A stretch of 45,356 bases of DNA, from the NCBI GenBank assembly GCA_019693395.1, contig JAAMXP010002598.1:712-46067 (forward strand), in the 5' to 3' direction. The first letter of the stretch is position 1. The number at the start of each line of letters is the position of its first letter. The translations under genes were made by a program, and so were the position numbers. This DNA is from Ettlia oleoabundans. Taxonomy: Eukaryota; Chlorophyta; Chlorophyceae; Chlamydomonadales. Positions 20,503 through 31,376 of the stretch are shown piece after piece. The notes beneath the pieces were generated by a model. It did not search any database, was not told the origin of the DNA, and was given only the letters and a program-made list of their open reading frames with translations.

Positions 20503-22747
20503 TCATGCGCGCCCTGCCTCGATAGGCTGCAGGTGCTGCACCAGGCTATTGAAGTACGGGCTGGACATCACTGCAGGCACAGGGAGGAGGAAGCCAGGAC
20601 AAGTGAAGAAAGAGGACAAGAGCCAGCAGAAAGCAGGGAAGCACACGCCCAGAAAGAGTGCTCCCCGGCATGATTGTACATCGCGACTTGGGCAGCAGGC
20701 ATGCACGTGGCGGCAGCAGGTGCTGGATGCCATTTAGCAACTGAGCTGACTTGAAGGGTACAAAGCGAGGCAGCCCCAGAGCCACCTTCCCCTTTCGCGG
20801 AATAGAAAGCATCCCTGCCAAGCGATGCACACTGCTGCCATAACCCTGACAAGCGATTTCACACTGCTAGCCATAACAACCAGGCTTGCACTGCCCCAGC
20901 TTGAGTTGCCAACAGGAAACCTTAGTCCTGCTGCCCTGCCCAACTCACCACTGTCCATGGCTGGCTTAGCCAGGGGCATGAAGTTCTCCTTGGCCTTGTT
21001 GTACAGCCATGTCTGCTGAGCTCGGGTCGCGAAATCACCTGCCAGGCTGTACACCTGCTTGTACTGCTGTGAAGCCACAACGGAGTCATGCACGCGCTGA
21101 TACTGCCCCATGGCCTGCACTCGGCAGGAAGCCAGCAGCAAAGTGAGGAGTCAAAACAAGCACTGATGCACGGGCCAGGGAGAATAACTTTGCAGCAACA
21201 GGTTAAGAAGTTTGAAAAGCACCGGCTGATTGGCATGGCAAAACAAAACACTGCTTAAACCATACAGCAGGTAAAGCTTGCTGGGGCCAACGGCAGACGC
21301 CCCAATTAGGTGACTTGGGAGCAAGGTATGTGGACAGGACAAGCTGCCGCACCGCGTTGAGGGTTGGCCTGGCCGCCTCGACTGCAGAATGCACAGGGCC
21401 AAAGGCCAGCAGCCTGTCAACCGCTTCCTGAACCTGCAATTAGTTTTCAAGCAGCAGACGGTATGAAACCAGTTGGAAAAAACGGTGGATAGATGTGAGC
21501 CACTACCAAGTGTAAGGCTGGAAAAATGGCAGAAGCCCAATGTGATGAAGCAGCACCTTAACTTATCATGAAGGCCCCCGGCGGTGCAGTGCAGCCATGG
21601 CCAGACCTCTTTCCCCTCACCTTGTGCACCAGGAACCCCGGAGCCCCCAACACAGCCTGCTGCGCCTCGCCCACTCGCACCAACACCTCGTCAGCAGCGG
21701 CACGTGCAGCGCCCGTCAGCCCCTTCTGCTTTACAAACTCAACCGCATCCTCCACCTGCGTGGGCAGGGCGTAAAACAGACAGAGGACAACGTTTTACCC
21801 ATATAGCTAACCCTCGCTGCCCTCAGCACTCAGACCTTCTTGTCAGCGTGCTAAACGGACCCTTCTTGTCAGCATGCTAAACGACCCCCCACCTACCCAC
21901 CTTCTTCAAATACGCTTCTCGAGCCTGCTTGTAGCTCTCCAGGTTGGCCTTGTGGAACTCAGCCTGGCGCTGCAGCTGGGACTGCAGAGGGCAGAGCAAC
22001 TTTGAGGCTGTAGCCACCAACCTAATGAACCGCCCTTAAGGCCCATGGACCACATCTTTTAAGACTGCGCTGCTGACCCCCTTAAGGCCCATGGACCACG
22101 TCATTAAGACTGGGCTGCTGACCTTCCCTGGGTGAACTAAAAGTGTTCTTTCTTATAAAACGCTGACATCATAAAGATAGCGTGCGTGTATACTTTGTCG
22201 CCGCTGTGGCAAATTCGCACCTGCAGGTAGGCTGAGTTGTTGGCGTACACCTTGTGCGCCGTGGTCAGCGCGTTGTCAAGCCGGTCGTCGGCGGCGCGCA
22301 GCAGCGAGGCACCTGCAGCCAGTGCGCAACAGCGAGCCCCAAGCTGTGAAGTAGATGATGATGCAACGTGATGTACAGGGCCCAGACAAGCGAAAGAGCT
22401 GAACATGGGATGGTGCAGAACCATGGCACCCTCCCTCGAGGCACCCTGCCTCGCGGCTTCCCTCCACCAGCCAGGCAAAGGGCCGCCAGAATGCGCACAG
22501 CGCACACCAGGCGGTGCCCCATCGGCACCCGCGGTCATCAACAGCTACACGCACCTGCATCCTGTGCCTTGTGCACGTAGGGCGCCGCGACCTCCTCCAC
22601 CTGCTCCAGGCGAGGCTTGATTGTCTGGGGCACCAGGCGGGCCTTGGCCGTGGTGTACAGGCCCTCTGCGGCGGTCCCCGTCTTTTCAGCAAGGGTCGTC
22701 AGGCGGCCGCCATTCTGAGTGGGCTGGGCAGGTTGCTGAGAATTCAT
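20503..22747 (-). CDS. Lipid-droplet surface protein (MLDP or REF/SRPP type)
   Basis: Seven exons: 22747-22555, 22312-22221, 21981-21901, 21755-21621, 21433 to about 21300, 21114-20949, 20570-20503. The donor of exon 5 is not settled (phase-0 choices near 21240-21370). The protein, about 250 aa, is a chain of amphipathic helices without catalytic motifs: TIKPRLEQVEEVAAPYVHKA, VYANNSAYLQSQLQRQAEFH, AVEFVKQKGL, VHSAVEAARPTLNAVRQLVL, KQVYSLAGDFATRAQQTW. The Val-Pro-x-x-x-Lys-Pro and APYV patterns recall the rubber elongation factor family and the green-algal major lipid droplet protein, which coat triacylglycerol droplets and are induced by nitrogen starvation. Identification is by pattern, not by alignment. 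Two introns hold local tandem duplications. A perilipin-like or apolipoprotein-like helical protein is the alternative. Confidence 0.6.
21834..21883. repeat. Tandem duplication, ~25 bp x 2, in intron
   Basis: CCTTCTTGTCAGC(G/A)TGCTAAACG occurs twice in direct tandem with one or two differences, just 3' (minus strand 5') of the exon at 21981-21901. It is intronic. Confidence 0.85.
22033..22123. repeat. Tandem duplication, ~46 bp x 2, in intron
   Basis: A unit that begins CCCTTAAGGCCCATGGACCA and ends GGCTGCTGACC-like occurs twice in tandem with a few substitutions (22033-22078 and 22079-22123). It lies in the intron between the second and third exons of the lipid-droplet gene. Confidence 0.85.
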
Positions 22748-23124
22748 AGCGTGCACTTTAGGAGTTTCGCAGGGTTACAACAGCGTAATAGACGGGGAAA
22801 CAAGCGCAAGCCAACCACGTCCCAGCCGTCTCTATCCCAATGCTTCGCGCCAGAAATGCCAGCGTGGCACAGCTGAACTCAAGAGTGTGCCCAGCAGCTT
22901 GTCCATGCAGAAAGCCTCCCTACAGTTGAATGGATTTTCGGATACGAATATAGCGTTGGCCGGGACATTTAAGCATAACTCAAATTCATTGGCGCGGAAG
23001 CTGCCGCCAGGACGCCGATGGAAAAAACCTGGCCGCCAGACCGCAAGGCTGTGAAAACGGTTCCGCTGCAGGACAGCATATTGCAGGTCAAGTAAAGCAC
23101 GAAATCACGTTGGATATGACTAAT
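22748..23124. promoter_or_regulatory. Promoter region of the lipid-droplet gene
   Basis: This is 377 bp between the stop of the Sua5/YrdC gene and the ATG of the lipid-droplet gene, both on the minus strand. It must carry the promoter of the latter. I saw no named element. Confidence 0.4.
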
Positions 23125-24967
23125 TCAGGACCCCAAGAAGGCTGCGTCTCCCTTGCCGTGCCGCAGCACTAAAGGCTCTGCCCCCGTGCAGTCAATCACG
23201 GTGCTGCCCTCCGCAATGCGGGCACCTGCATCCGGGCAGCAGGAAGGCATGGCTGCTGCTTACAGCACTTCAACTTGCGAAAGGTAGTGACAGGCATCCC
23301 AGGACAACTTGCAGTGCCCTACAAAGGATGTGCGGGTCATTTGCCCTGTTGCGCCGTCGCACCCGCTTACTACCACTGATTACCACCACCACCACCCACC
23401 ACACACACACATGCGCGCGCGCGAACGCATGCACGCACGCGGCCCAACTTGCACCAGAACACGCGACGGCTTCGAGCACATGATAATAGAATTGGGCATG
23501 AGAGCCTGCGTGACCCAGCTTACCTGCATCCACCACAAAGTCCAGCCCCATCGGCCCATATCGATCCATGAGCACCGCAGCATCGGGTGCCATCACCCCA
23601 TCATCCTCACTCTGCTCGTCCGTGGCAGCTGTGCTGCACAGCAGTGGGCGGTCCAGCTGCTGCAGGATGGCCTGAGCCACTGCAGGTGGGACGCAAAGAG
23701 CAGAAGGCTCATACAGATTGTATTCTACGAGGATTGGGGGCAAAGCAGCCACCTCCGGTTTGCATTACATGCGCATCCCAAGTCGCTGGGGAAAATCCAT
23801 ATCGGCTAACGCTTCAGCCCATTGCAGGCAGGCCAATCTCAGTGGGAACCTGAAGCCCTCCAAAAGCCCGATCCTGATGTCGCACCCACCAGGGTCGTCT
23901 GGGAGGCGCACCCCCACCTCATGCCGCTTCTTGCTCTTCCCCCTCTCCAGGTTGGTCAGAGCCTTGGGTAGCTCCTTGCTGGCTAAAAGGATAAAAGTAT
24001 ACTGCATGGCAAACGGGCAGGCTGCGATGGCAGTTTACGGGTGATGCTGGTCATGCCTGGGCAGGGATGCAGGATACCCGCGAGTCGCCAAGAAGGGGGG
24101 CTGTAAATCAGATATACATAACAAGTGGTCACATGGCTCCTGTCAGTGCCAAATTGTGCAACCCGGCCACCCAGCCTAGAACAGCCAACTGCGCGCCTCA
24201 CCGGGCCAGGCAGCACACGCTTGACCAGTTTGAACATATCTGCCTGTCCAGGTGCCCGGCTGGGCGGCCAGCCCTGGGTGTATGTGTCCACATCTCGCAG
24301 GCTGCGGCACAGGATTGACATGCGTTGGCTGCCGCGCGCCCCCTTGATGGCCAATAGCTTCTCCACGGCACCACGATTGCCAAGGTCGCACACAAATGCC
24401 ATGTTGCTGTCTGTGGAGTACCGACAGGGTGGGGAAGACGTGGGTGGGTACCAGGCGATGAGCTAGTGGAGGAGCAAGGGAAGGGGTTAGGCATGGTGGT
24501 ACTTGCGCTAGGGCTGGGGAGAGGCCATGGGCACCAAACAATGATGCTAGGGCAATCGCGGCCTGCCCTTGTGGCTCAACATTGGCAGGGCGTCTGGCAG
24601 AAGATGTGCCACTGCCCTTTTATGCCGCCGCTGTTATGCTGTGCTGCCCAGGTATGCAAGCTGTTAGCTCACCTGTAGGTATGATGCCCACGGCTCCGTC
24701 CTTTAGCGCTGACACAACGGGCTCAAGGCGCCAGGCATCTGAGCCGTCAGGCTCCACCTGAACAAACTGCTGATGCCGCCGAGCGGGCCGCTCTGCTGCC
24801 TTGGCCGCGGCTGCTGCCCCCACCCGCCGCTGTACTTGAAGCCTCGGCGGGATCATGTGTCTTTTGCTGGCAGCTGCTGTTGTGCATGCAGACAATGGGT
24901 GCGAAAGTGTGCGCCTTGCTATTGCGGCTACACAGCGCTGCCACGCTAGCGCCGCCGCTACCTGCAT
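23125..24967 (-). CDS. Threonylcarbamoyl-AMP synthase, Sua5/YrdC family
   Basis: This enzyme makes threonylcarbamoyl-AMP from Thr, bicarbonate and ATP for the t6A37 modification of ANN-decoding tRNAs. Five exons join in phase to 290 aa: 24967-24673, 24410-24202, 24001-23890, 23679-23524, 23225-23125. Motifs in order: GIIPTDSNMAFVCDLGN (family IAYPTDTVYGLGCD), AVEKLLAIKGARGSQRMSIL (KxR/SxN region, KGARGS), KLVKRVLPGPYTFILLAS, VGVRLPDDPV, LDRPLLCSTA and the end block VVDAGARIAEGSTVIDCTG. The first ~75 residues are Ala/Arg-rich (WQRCVAAIARRTL) and fit an organelle transit peptide. The typical Thr/Tyr of PTDTxYG is replaced by SNM. It shares a 565-bp divergent promoter with carbamate kinase. An upstream GTG at 24976 is in frame. 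Confidence 0.88.
23399..23423. repeat. Alternating purine-pyrimidine tract, (CA)n(CG)n
   Basis: CACACACACATGCGCGCGCGCG lies in an intron of the Sua5/YrdC gene and is followed by further CGCATGCACGCACG. Such tracts can adopt Z-DNA. Confidence 0.85.
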
Positions 24968-25532
24968 CCCAGCCACAAAGTGGCGATCCGGCGAATGCGA
25001 TGTGTCTTTGCTAGTTGTCGAAACCTATATCGGAGGCCGTCTTGACTGGACGAGAGCTGTCAACAGACGCCAGAGGGAGCTGCAGCACCGTGCGTGATAC
25101 AGTTAGATGGACGACTAAATTCCTAATGGATAGTTCACGACATAGGTCACACATTGCTTCACTTGCAGCCTGCACAGGCCACGCTGGCGGAATGCAAGGG
25201 TTGTGCTTCACAAGCAGTCGATTGGCGTCTATTGACCGGGGGGTATTCTTTTCCAACAAACAGCAATGCAGTTTTCCATCGTTCGGTTAGTCCCCGCCGT
25301 GTCACTAGGCGCGCCTTGGAAGCGCGCTTGTGGAGTTGAAACGTCTCTGGCCAGAAAGACACCGTTTAAAACATCCATATACTCGAGTCCGAGGCCGGGG
25401 GGCGCAGCAGCCATGCACCAGAAGAACCCAGCACCCTATGTTGCCAGCGCCACCTCCCACAACCAGGTGTGGTCCGGCTTTGCGATCTTCATGCACACAG
25501 ATATTTATTAGTTCAAAGGATTAACAAACCAC
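24968..25532. promoter_or_regulatory. Divergent promoter, Sua5/YrdC and carbamate kinase
   Basis: This is 565 bp between two start codons on opposite strands. It should hold both promoters and 5' UTRs. No named element or gene was recognised. Confidence 0.4.
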
Positions 25533-27994
25533 ATGTCCAGCTACTCTGCTGTGCAGGTGCCTAACCTGAATGCCCCAAGCACGGATGCCCCTGTTGTGGT
25601 GGTAGCATTTGGCGGCAATGCGCTACTGAAGCGCGGTGAGCCGCTGACAATGGAGACCCAGGCAAGCTCCAAGAGCGATAGGAAGTCGTGGTGGGCACTG
25701 CGCGGCAAGCATTGCCATAGGTTTTGTGGTAAGTCAGCTGGCAGGCAGCAAGCTGAGCTCTCGCTGCCTCACCCACATTTTCCCTGGTGCAGCAGCGTAA
25801 CGCCAAGTGCGCTGCAGCTGCGGTCCAGCAGCTTGTTGAAGGAGGCTTTGCAGTGTGCGTCACACATGGGAATGGGCCACAAGGTGGGCACATACCAAGG
25901 CAAACACAGCCCTGGCCTGGCGCTTGTACGGATGTACATGTAGCGCTAGTAGCAGCAGCAGGCTGGTATGCGCATGAGTTTGGTACCATGGTTGTGCTGC
26001 CGCTTGGAGCGTAATGTTATAGAAACAGGCGTGATTGGGCATAATCCACAGTTCTGTCTCACTCCATCACTCATGCCCCTCTCCTTCCCGTCCAAAGTTG
26101 GACTGCTGTCCCTGCAAGATCCTACGGTGAGCCCGCCAACGTGGGGACGCCACGGCCCTAGCTGACCCATTAGCTGTAACAACCTACACACTGCCTAGCC
26201 CGCAGCTCATATGGGTCATGTGTGTTTTATGTGTGATCTTATGGTGTGCCACTGTGTGCTGTGGCCCTCTGGTCTGTCGACCCTCTGTCGACTCACCTCA
26301 CAGCTTGTTGGTCCTTAAAGCTGAGTCCTGCCATCGACCCACGGCATGCCAGGCCGGGCTGGACGTGCTTGATGCCGAGAGTGAGGGGCAGCTGGGCTTC
26401 CTGCTGGAGCTGGAGCTGGGAAATGCGCTGAAGCAGCGCCAGGTGGCCGCGCTGCTGACACAGGTGGGTGGCTGCCCAGCTGGGTGGCCGGAGTGCGTGG
26501 GATGGATGCGTAGAGTCCAGTAGATCAGGCACTAGGTTGGGCGGGTCCCGGGGTTGCTTAACAAGGGCGGAAGGGGGTTGAATTAGGAGACAGTTGAGGG
26601 CACTTTTGATGGAATACCTCTATCAAAAGTCTTTGCTCCCTTGGGGACGTCTCCCGACTTGCCTGCTGCACCCGCAGGTTGTAGTTGACCTTGCTGACGA
26701 GGCATTCCAGCACCCTCGCAAGCAGGTTGGGCCAAACTATTGCAAAAAGGTGCGACCTGATGAAACTCTCGGGGGCCTGGCTTTGCAACCACGGCAGGTG
26801 TGTTTCCCTGGCGGCCGACCAGGCAGCCCAAGCAGGCCTCCTCATGATCCTGTGCCGTATGTAATGTGCCTTGATTTTGTGCCACAGGATGCGGAAGAGC
26901 TTGCACGTGACAAGGGGTGGTCGGTGGCGCCCGATGGCGACTCCTACCGGCGCGTGGTAGCATCGCCGCTTCCCCACGACATTGTTGAGTGGCGCGCCAT
27001 CCAGCTGCTGCTGCAGGTAGGTGCAACGCGTGGATGCACCCTCGTCTGCTCCAGTTCAGCCTTGTATACACAGGTGTGTTGTTTGCCAGTCAGTTGAGGA
27101 TGCACCTGTGGCCAAGGTGCTCATTTTACAGGCGGGCATCATCACCGTGTGCTGTGGGGGCGGTGGCATCCCGGTAGCTCTGGACCCTCAAAATGGGCAG
27201 CGGCGAGGCGTGGAGGCCGTTGTGGACAAGGATGAGGGTGAGGTTTGTTTTTCTTTTTTTGGGGGGGGTCTGGGCGGATGGGGCGGCGTGTATGTGTGTG
27301 GCGTGTGGGTGGGTGGGTGGGTGGGTCCTGGTGTTTCTTTTCTGTGGGATGAAGGCAGGCTATGGGCATCTTCCTGCCCATGTGTGCAGTAAGCTGGCGC
27401 AGAGACACCTTGTGCATGGCATAACCCTGAATGGACTCAGAAAGCATGCTGAGCCTAGCATGGCTTCCGCGCTCCTTCCGCCAACACTCAGCCAGGCTGG
27501 CAGGCTGCACAACCGCTTGCTTCAAGTGCCGCCATACTGCGCTGTTATGCAGCGTCCGCTTTACTGGGCATCAAGCTACGGGCTGACTGGTTGCTGATGC
27601 TGACAGGTTGGCAAACGCATTCAGGGGTGGCATGTGAGGTGACAGGCGGCTTGCTATGAGCCTTGCCAGTTCTGCATAAACTCTGCCTCCGAGGCAGATG
27701 AGTCAACTCCCTATCCCTTGCCAGGTCCAAGCACTGTTGTTGCTGCTCCTGCTTGCAGATGCTGAGGCAATATACGATCCAACCGGCTGGCCAGAGGAGA
27801 GGCGTCCCATCCCCTCGCCAACGCACTGCTCCAAGCTTCAGCGGATGCCTTTTGCCGAGGGCAGCATGGCACCCAAGGTGGCTGCCGCCTGCCGATTTGT
27901 TGAGGCCACGGGCGGCAAGGCAGCAATCGGCAGCATCCAGGATGCTCTGGCTATCACCAAGGGACAGGCCGGCACAATCATCCAGGCAGGCTGA
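25533..27994 (+). CDS. Carbamate kinase
   Basis: Carbamate kinase makes ATP and carbamate from carbamoyl phosphate and ADP, the last step of the arginine deiminase route. Nine exons sum to 327 aa: 25533-25661, 25793-25883, 26098-26126, 26353-26463, 26678-26749, 26888-27016, 27132-27242, 27454-27495, 27725-27994. Motifs: VVVVAFGGNALLKRG (nucleotide-binding GGNA), VTHGNGPQVGLLSLQ (HGNGPQVG), DVLDAESEGQLGF, LTQVVVDLADEAFQHP (TQVxVDxxDxAF), RRVVASPLPHDIVE, CCGGGGIPV, GVEAVVDKD and MAPKVAAACRFVEATG near the end. Length matches the family (~310). Two introns use GC donors (25662, 27496); the 42-nt exon 27454-27495 is tentative. No clear transit peptide: a short N-terminus, MSSYSAVQVPNLN, precedes the kinase core. 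All catalytic-site motifs are intact. Confidence 0.9.
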
Positions 27995-28226
27995 GGCGAT
28001 GTGTGCCACGTGCTTGCCACTTATTGTTTGCGAGTTGCCACCGACACCCCCTTCACCATAGATTATCACACAGCGCTTGTCGGCAATGTCTAGCCATGTG
28101 TGGTGCTGCCTGTTGAAGTGCACATGCAATCGGAGAATGGCACGTGAGAGGCATGGGAGCTACTCGTGTAGGTCAAGAAGGCGGGCACCAGCCTGCACAC
28201 TCAATACATGTGTCTGCAGCTCCACG

Positions 28227-29527
28227 TCACTCTGTTGGTTGGGCCATCTTGTGCACCACCTGCGTGTGTGGAGGAGGCAAGTGATTCAAGTGGGTGGGGC
28301 TGGAAACCAGGGCCAACTCGTCAGTACCTGGCAAGAGCCAGAACGCAGTGTGCAGGCATGTTGACATGCTTGTTCTGTGCCCAGGCCACCACTGACCATC
28401 CCTTCCTTGCTTACCACATTGCACGTGGCGTGCTTCGTTACATAATCTGACACCGATCCCAGCCCCACCAGCCCATACAGTGTGCGCTTGAAGCCGCCCA
28501 TGCCGCGGGACCCCAGCACCAGCATGTCGGCACCCTCCAACTCCGCAAACTCTTTGATGTGCCGGCCCTGCACACATACACATATACGGCTTCACCTGTG
28601 GAGCGGGCAGGGACAATCCCAATAGCAGGCGAGAAGCTAAATGGGCACCCAGGCAGGAGGGTATCAACCAGGACAGCAAGAAGCCAGGGCCAGCAACGGG
28701 GCAATGGAGCAGCCATTGCCCTGCTGAGGTGCCTCAAGCCATGCATCCTCCTGCAGCCCTTCTCCTGCTTTGCATGCGCTGCGGCTGGTGAGCGGCTGGC
28801 CCGAGTTGCGCAGGTGCCGAACCGTGACTGCCAGCTGGGCTGGGCTGCTGCTACGCACCATGTCGGCCGAGCCGCCACCGCAGGACACCAGGGTTGTGAG
28901 TTTCACATGGTTGATGCCCTCCCCTGTTGCCTGCTCTTTGCACCGTCTCAGCAGGTCCTGTGTGTGCAGCAGCGTGGCTGGATCGGGCTTGCAGTCGGGG
29001 TCGGCACCCGCAGAGCTCTCCCCCACCACATCACTGGGCAGCCCGCTCTCCAGTACGGTGACCAGGTGCAGCTGTGCACATGGGGGCCGAGACAGCAAGG
29101 GTATAGAGAACCTTGTTTGCTCGTGCTTGAAAACACAGGGGTTGGAACCAAGAAGTAGATGAAAAGCTCTACGCCTCTCTGCCAACGCCCCCACTGACAC
29201 GCACCATGACACCCGCATCCCCCGCGATACACAGCTGCTATACCAGGCAGGCTCATGTACCTCATCATCCTTGTTGCACAGCGATTTGGTTGCCCACCTC
29301 AGAGCATCCAGGCTGCAGAACCAAATGAGGGAGTGGAGACACAGCTGGCAAAGGTTGGGAGGTTGCCTGTTGGCGCGGCAGTCAGCCTGAGGTGCGCGCA
29401 TGGAGCTGGATTGAGAACCGAGCTCAAAGACAAGCGGGCCAGCACCTGAACTCCTGCCTGATCTATCTATCCTCCATGCAAACCTGACTGGGGACGAATC
29501 CAGAGCAAGCACAATCTTGCGTGGCAT
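28227..29527 (-). CDS. Universal stress protein (USP/UspA domain)
   Basis: Five exons join in phase to 164 aa: 29527-29484, 29312-29261, 29071-28859, 28567-28415, 28259-28227. It is a single USP fold. The first strand is KIVLALDSSPVSLDALRWA. The ATP-binding loop G-x2-G-x9-GS is seen as GSRGMGGFKRTLYGLVGLGS, followed by VSDYVTKHATCNVVVHK. The ATP-binding type is therefore predicted, as in plant single-domain USPs. The start ATG at 29527 is chosen because the conserved strand begins three residues later. The stretch between strands 2 and 3 is longer than usual (VVGESSAGADPDCKPDP). It is convergent with carbamate kinase, with 232 bp between the stops. Confidence 0.9.
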
Positions 29528-30608
29528 GCCGTGCTCCACTCCTGCGAGGTTGACAGCAGTAGGACGCGGCGACGGCGACAGCAGCAGCGGATTCAGAACC
29601 AAAACCTGGTTGGCACATCAAACATTCCAGACCCTATGAAAGTGGGGATCCTACAGATGCGCCTGTGTCAGTGTTGAGGCAGTAGTGCAGGCCTCGGAAG
29701 AAACGCTGAGACCGGGCAGCACAACCGCCTTCATTGATTCATCACTTGACAACGCCACTCTGTCACCCGCTGGTAACGCCGCAGAGGACCGGCAACTTGA
29801 AGGTCGGATTGGGCTTCAAACCTTGCGCAGGCACACGCGTCCAGCAATGTGAAGACAACCCCCAGTCTACGTGCCCGAACCCTTGTGCTACGAAGGAACC
29901 CTTATGCTACGAAGGAAGACCTGCCCAATTTGCATAGGTGCATAACGCAAGCTGACAGTTTGCTCATTGTTTCAAAGGAGCTAAGAATACTGCCGTTACG
30001 CTGGCGCCAGGCTGGGCCTGGTTCCACCCCACAACATACTAGGCCTAATCTAGCAATGTAGACCGCGAGAGTGGTACCGAAATGCTTGTCATGGCTTTAA
30101 GAGTCCGAATCCGGGCAGAACAAGCGCCTCGCGGGCGACTAAGACTATGTGAATCGAGGATTGCGTCGCGACCGCTGCACGCTGTGCGGCTTTGAAGCAC
30201 TAGTACTGTTGGCGTGGTGCGAAACTTTGGTTTGTTGGCTCCGGAACCGCGTTTCCTCGCCGTCGTCGCAGCCTCCCCTGTGGCGTCCTGCGTGGTGCTT
30301 TGTGCGCAGCGGGCCGCGCCTCCGCACTGTCTCTACAGTGCAATCGGAAGGTATACTGCTGCGTGAGTCATTGAAAGTGCTGCATCCCTGGGTGCAGACA
30401 AAAGGGAGCAAAGGCCAGGCGCAGCGTCGCAGAGAACTGCAAGGCAGCTTTAGCCCGACGCAACGCTTCTTACTGTCACCGGGACAAGGGGCGACGAGCA
30501 GCAGCAGCAGCAGCTTTGGCAGCGGCGGTGCCGGTGGTTCACCCTATTGCAGGCAATTAAACATCAACAGCCAGCCCTCCCCACACACATGCAGACAGTC
30601 TGTCGGTC
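29528..30608. other. Intergenic region between USP and ankyrin genes
   Basis: About 1.1 kb between two divergent starts. It holds a 19-bp tandem duplication at 29877-29914. A long open frame from 30149 to 30628 on the + strand lacks an ATG start; its Ser-rich end (near 30500) could be a 5' exon of the ankyrin gene, but I could not support a splice. Confidence 0.4.
29877..29914. repeat. 19-bp tandem duplication
   Basis: GAACCCTT(G/A)TGCTACGAAG occurs twice in direct tandem with one difference. It lies in intergenic DNA. Confidence 0.9.
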
Positions 30609-31376
30609 ATGGGGGTTGCAGCAGGTGACGGCCAGGAAAAGCGCACAACATCACAAGGCAGCAGCTCATCCCTTCACTCTGCAGCCAGGCTGGGACAACT
30701 TCCGCGGTTGCACGTATTGCTGGCGGGCAGCGTGGGTGTTAACACCGTTGACGCTGAGGGCAACACGCCGCTGCGCAAGGCGGCGGAGGCAGGGCACACA
30801 GCATGTGTAGAGGCATTGATTGCAGCTGGGGCTAGCCTGGACATACCTAACAAGCATGACTTCTGGACACCACACTGCATTGCGCAGCAGTTTGCGGGCA
30901 TGTGGATTGTGTTAACGCGCTGCTTGCTGCTGGTGCCAATACAGAAGCACTCGAACTGAACTGCTTGACAGTGCTGGAGACCTTGCGCTTTTGCGAGCAT
31001 GCACAACAACAGCATGCTTGTCGCCAAGCTCTTCTTGCAGCAGGTGCCAAATGGAAACACATGCCTGGTGACACACGACCCCTGGACTCCTCCATTTGTT
31101 TCGAAAGCTTGCTGGCAGCCATGACGACTGGGATTAGCGGTGAGCCGGATGCGTTATTGCATTATGGTGTGAAAGCAAGCGCTCGTGTTGACGTTGCTGT
31201 GTAGCAGGTGCTGCCGAGAGTTGTCGCTTATCTTACCTTGCTACTCACGGTGTGCGTGGCATGTTTGTCATGTTTCAGTGCAACTGCAGGATGAGTGGGA
31301 CCCAGACTTGCCTGGTGCCATGGAAGCTTGCAATGATGTACAAAGGAAGTGTCGGAGGCTGCATCATAAGTTGTGA
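30609..31376 (+). CDS. Ankyrin-repeat protein with internal frameshift
   Basis: From ATG 30609 the frame reads through two ankyrin repeats (LHSAARLGQLPRLHVLLAGS, GNTPLRKAAEAGHTACVEAL, IAAGASLDIPN). At FWTP (30861-30872) the expected LHCAA is displaced: LHCAAVCGHVDCVNALLAAG follows in another frame from 30875. Two extra bases (or one missing) near 30870-30875 explain it; no intron fits there. The second frame continues ANTEALELN, then CRQALLAAGA, to a GTGAGC donor at 31140. The final exon, 31279-31376, encodes QLQDEWDPDLPGAMEACNDV and ends KCRRLHHKL. Ankyrin repeats bind proteins; the partner is unknown. The frame break is either an assembly error or a sign of decay. The codon pattern on both sides still looks selected. 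Confidence 0.65.

Noticed and set aside
30085..30130. tRNA-like sequence ending GTCCGAATCCGGGC
   Set aside because: The T-loop consensus is not met and no acceptor or anticodon stem pairs with it.
30149..30628. Plus-strand open frame with Ser-rich end before the ankyrin gene
   Set aside because: It has no ATG start and I could not find a phase-matched splice to the ankyrin exon.
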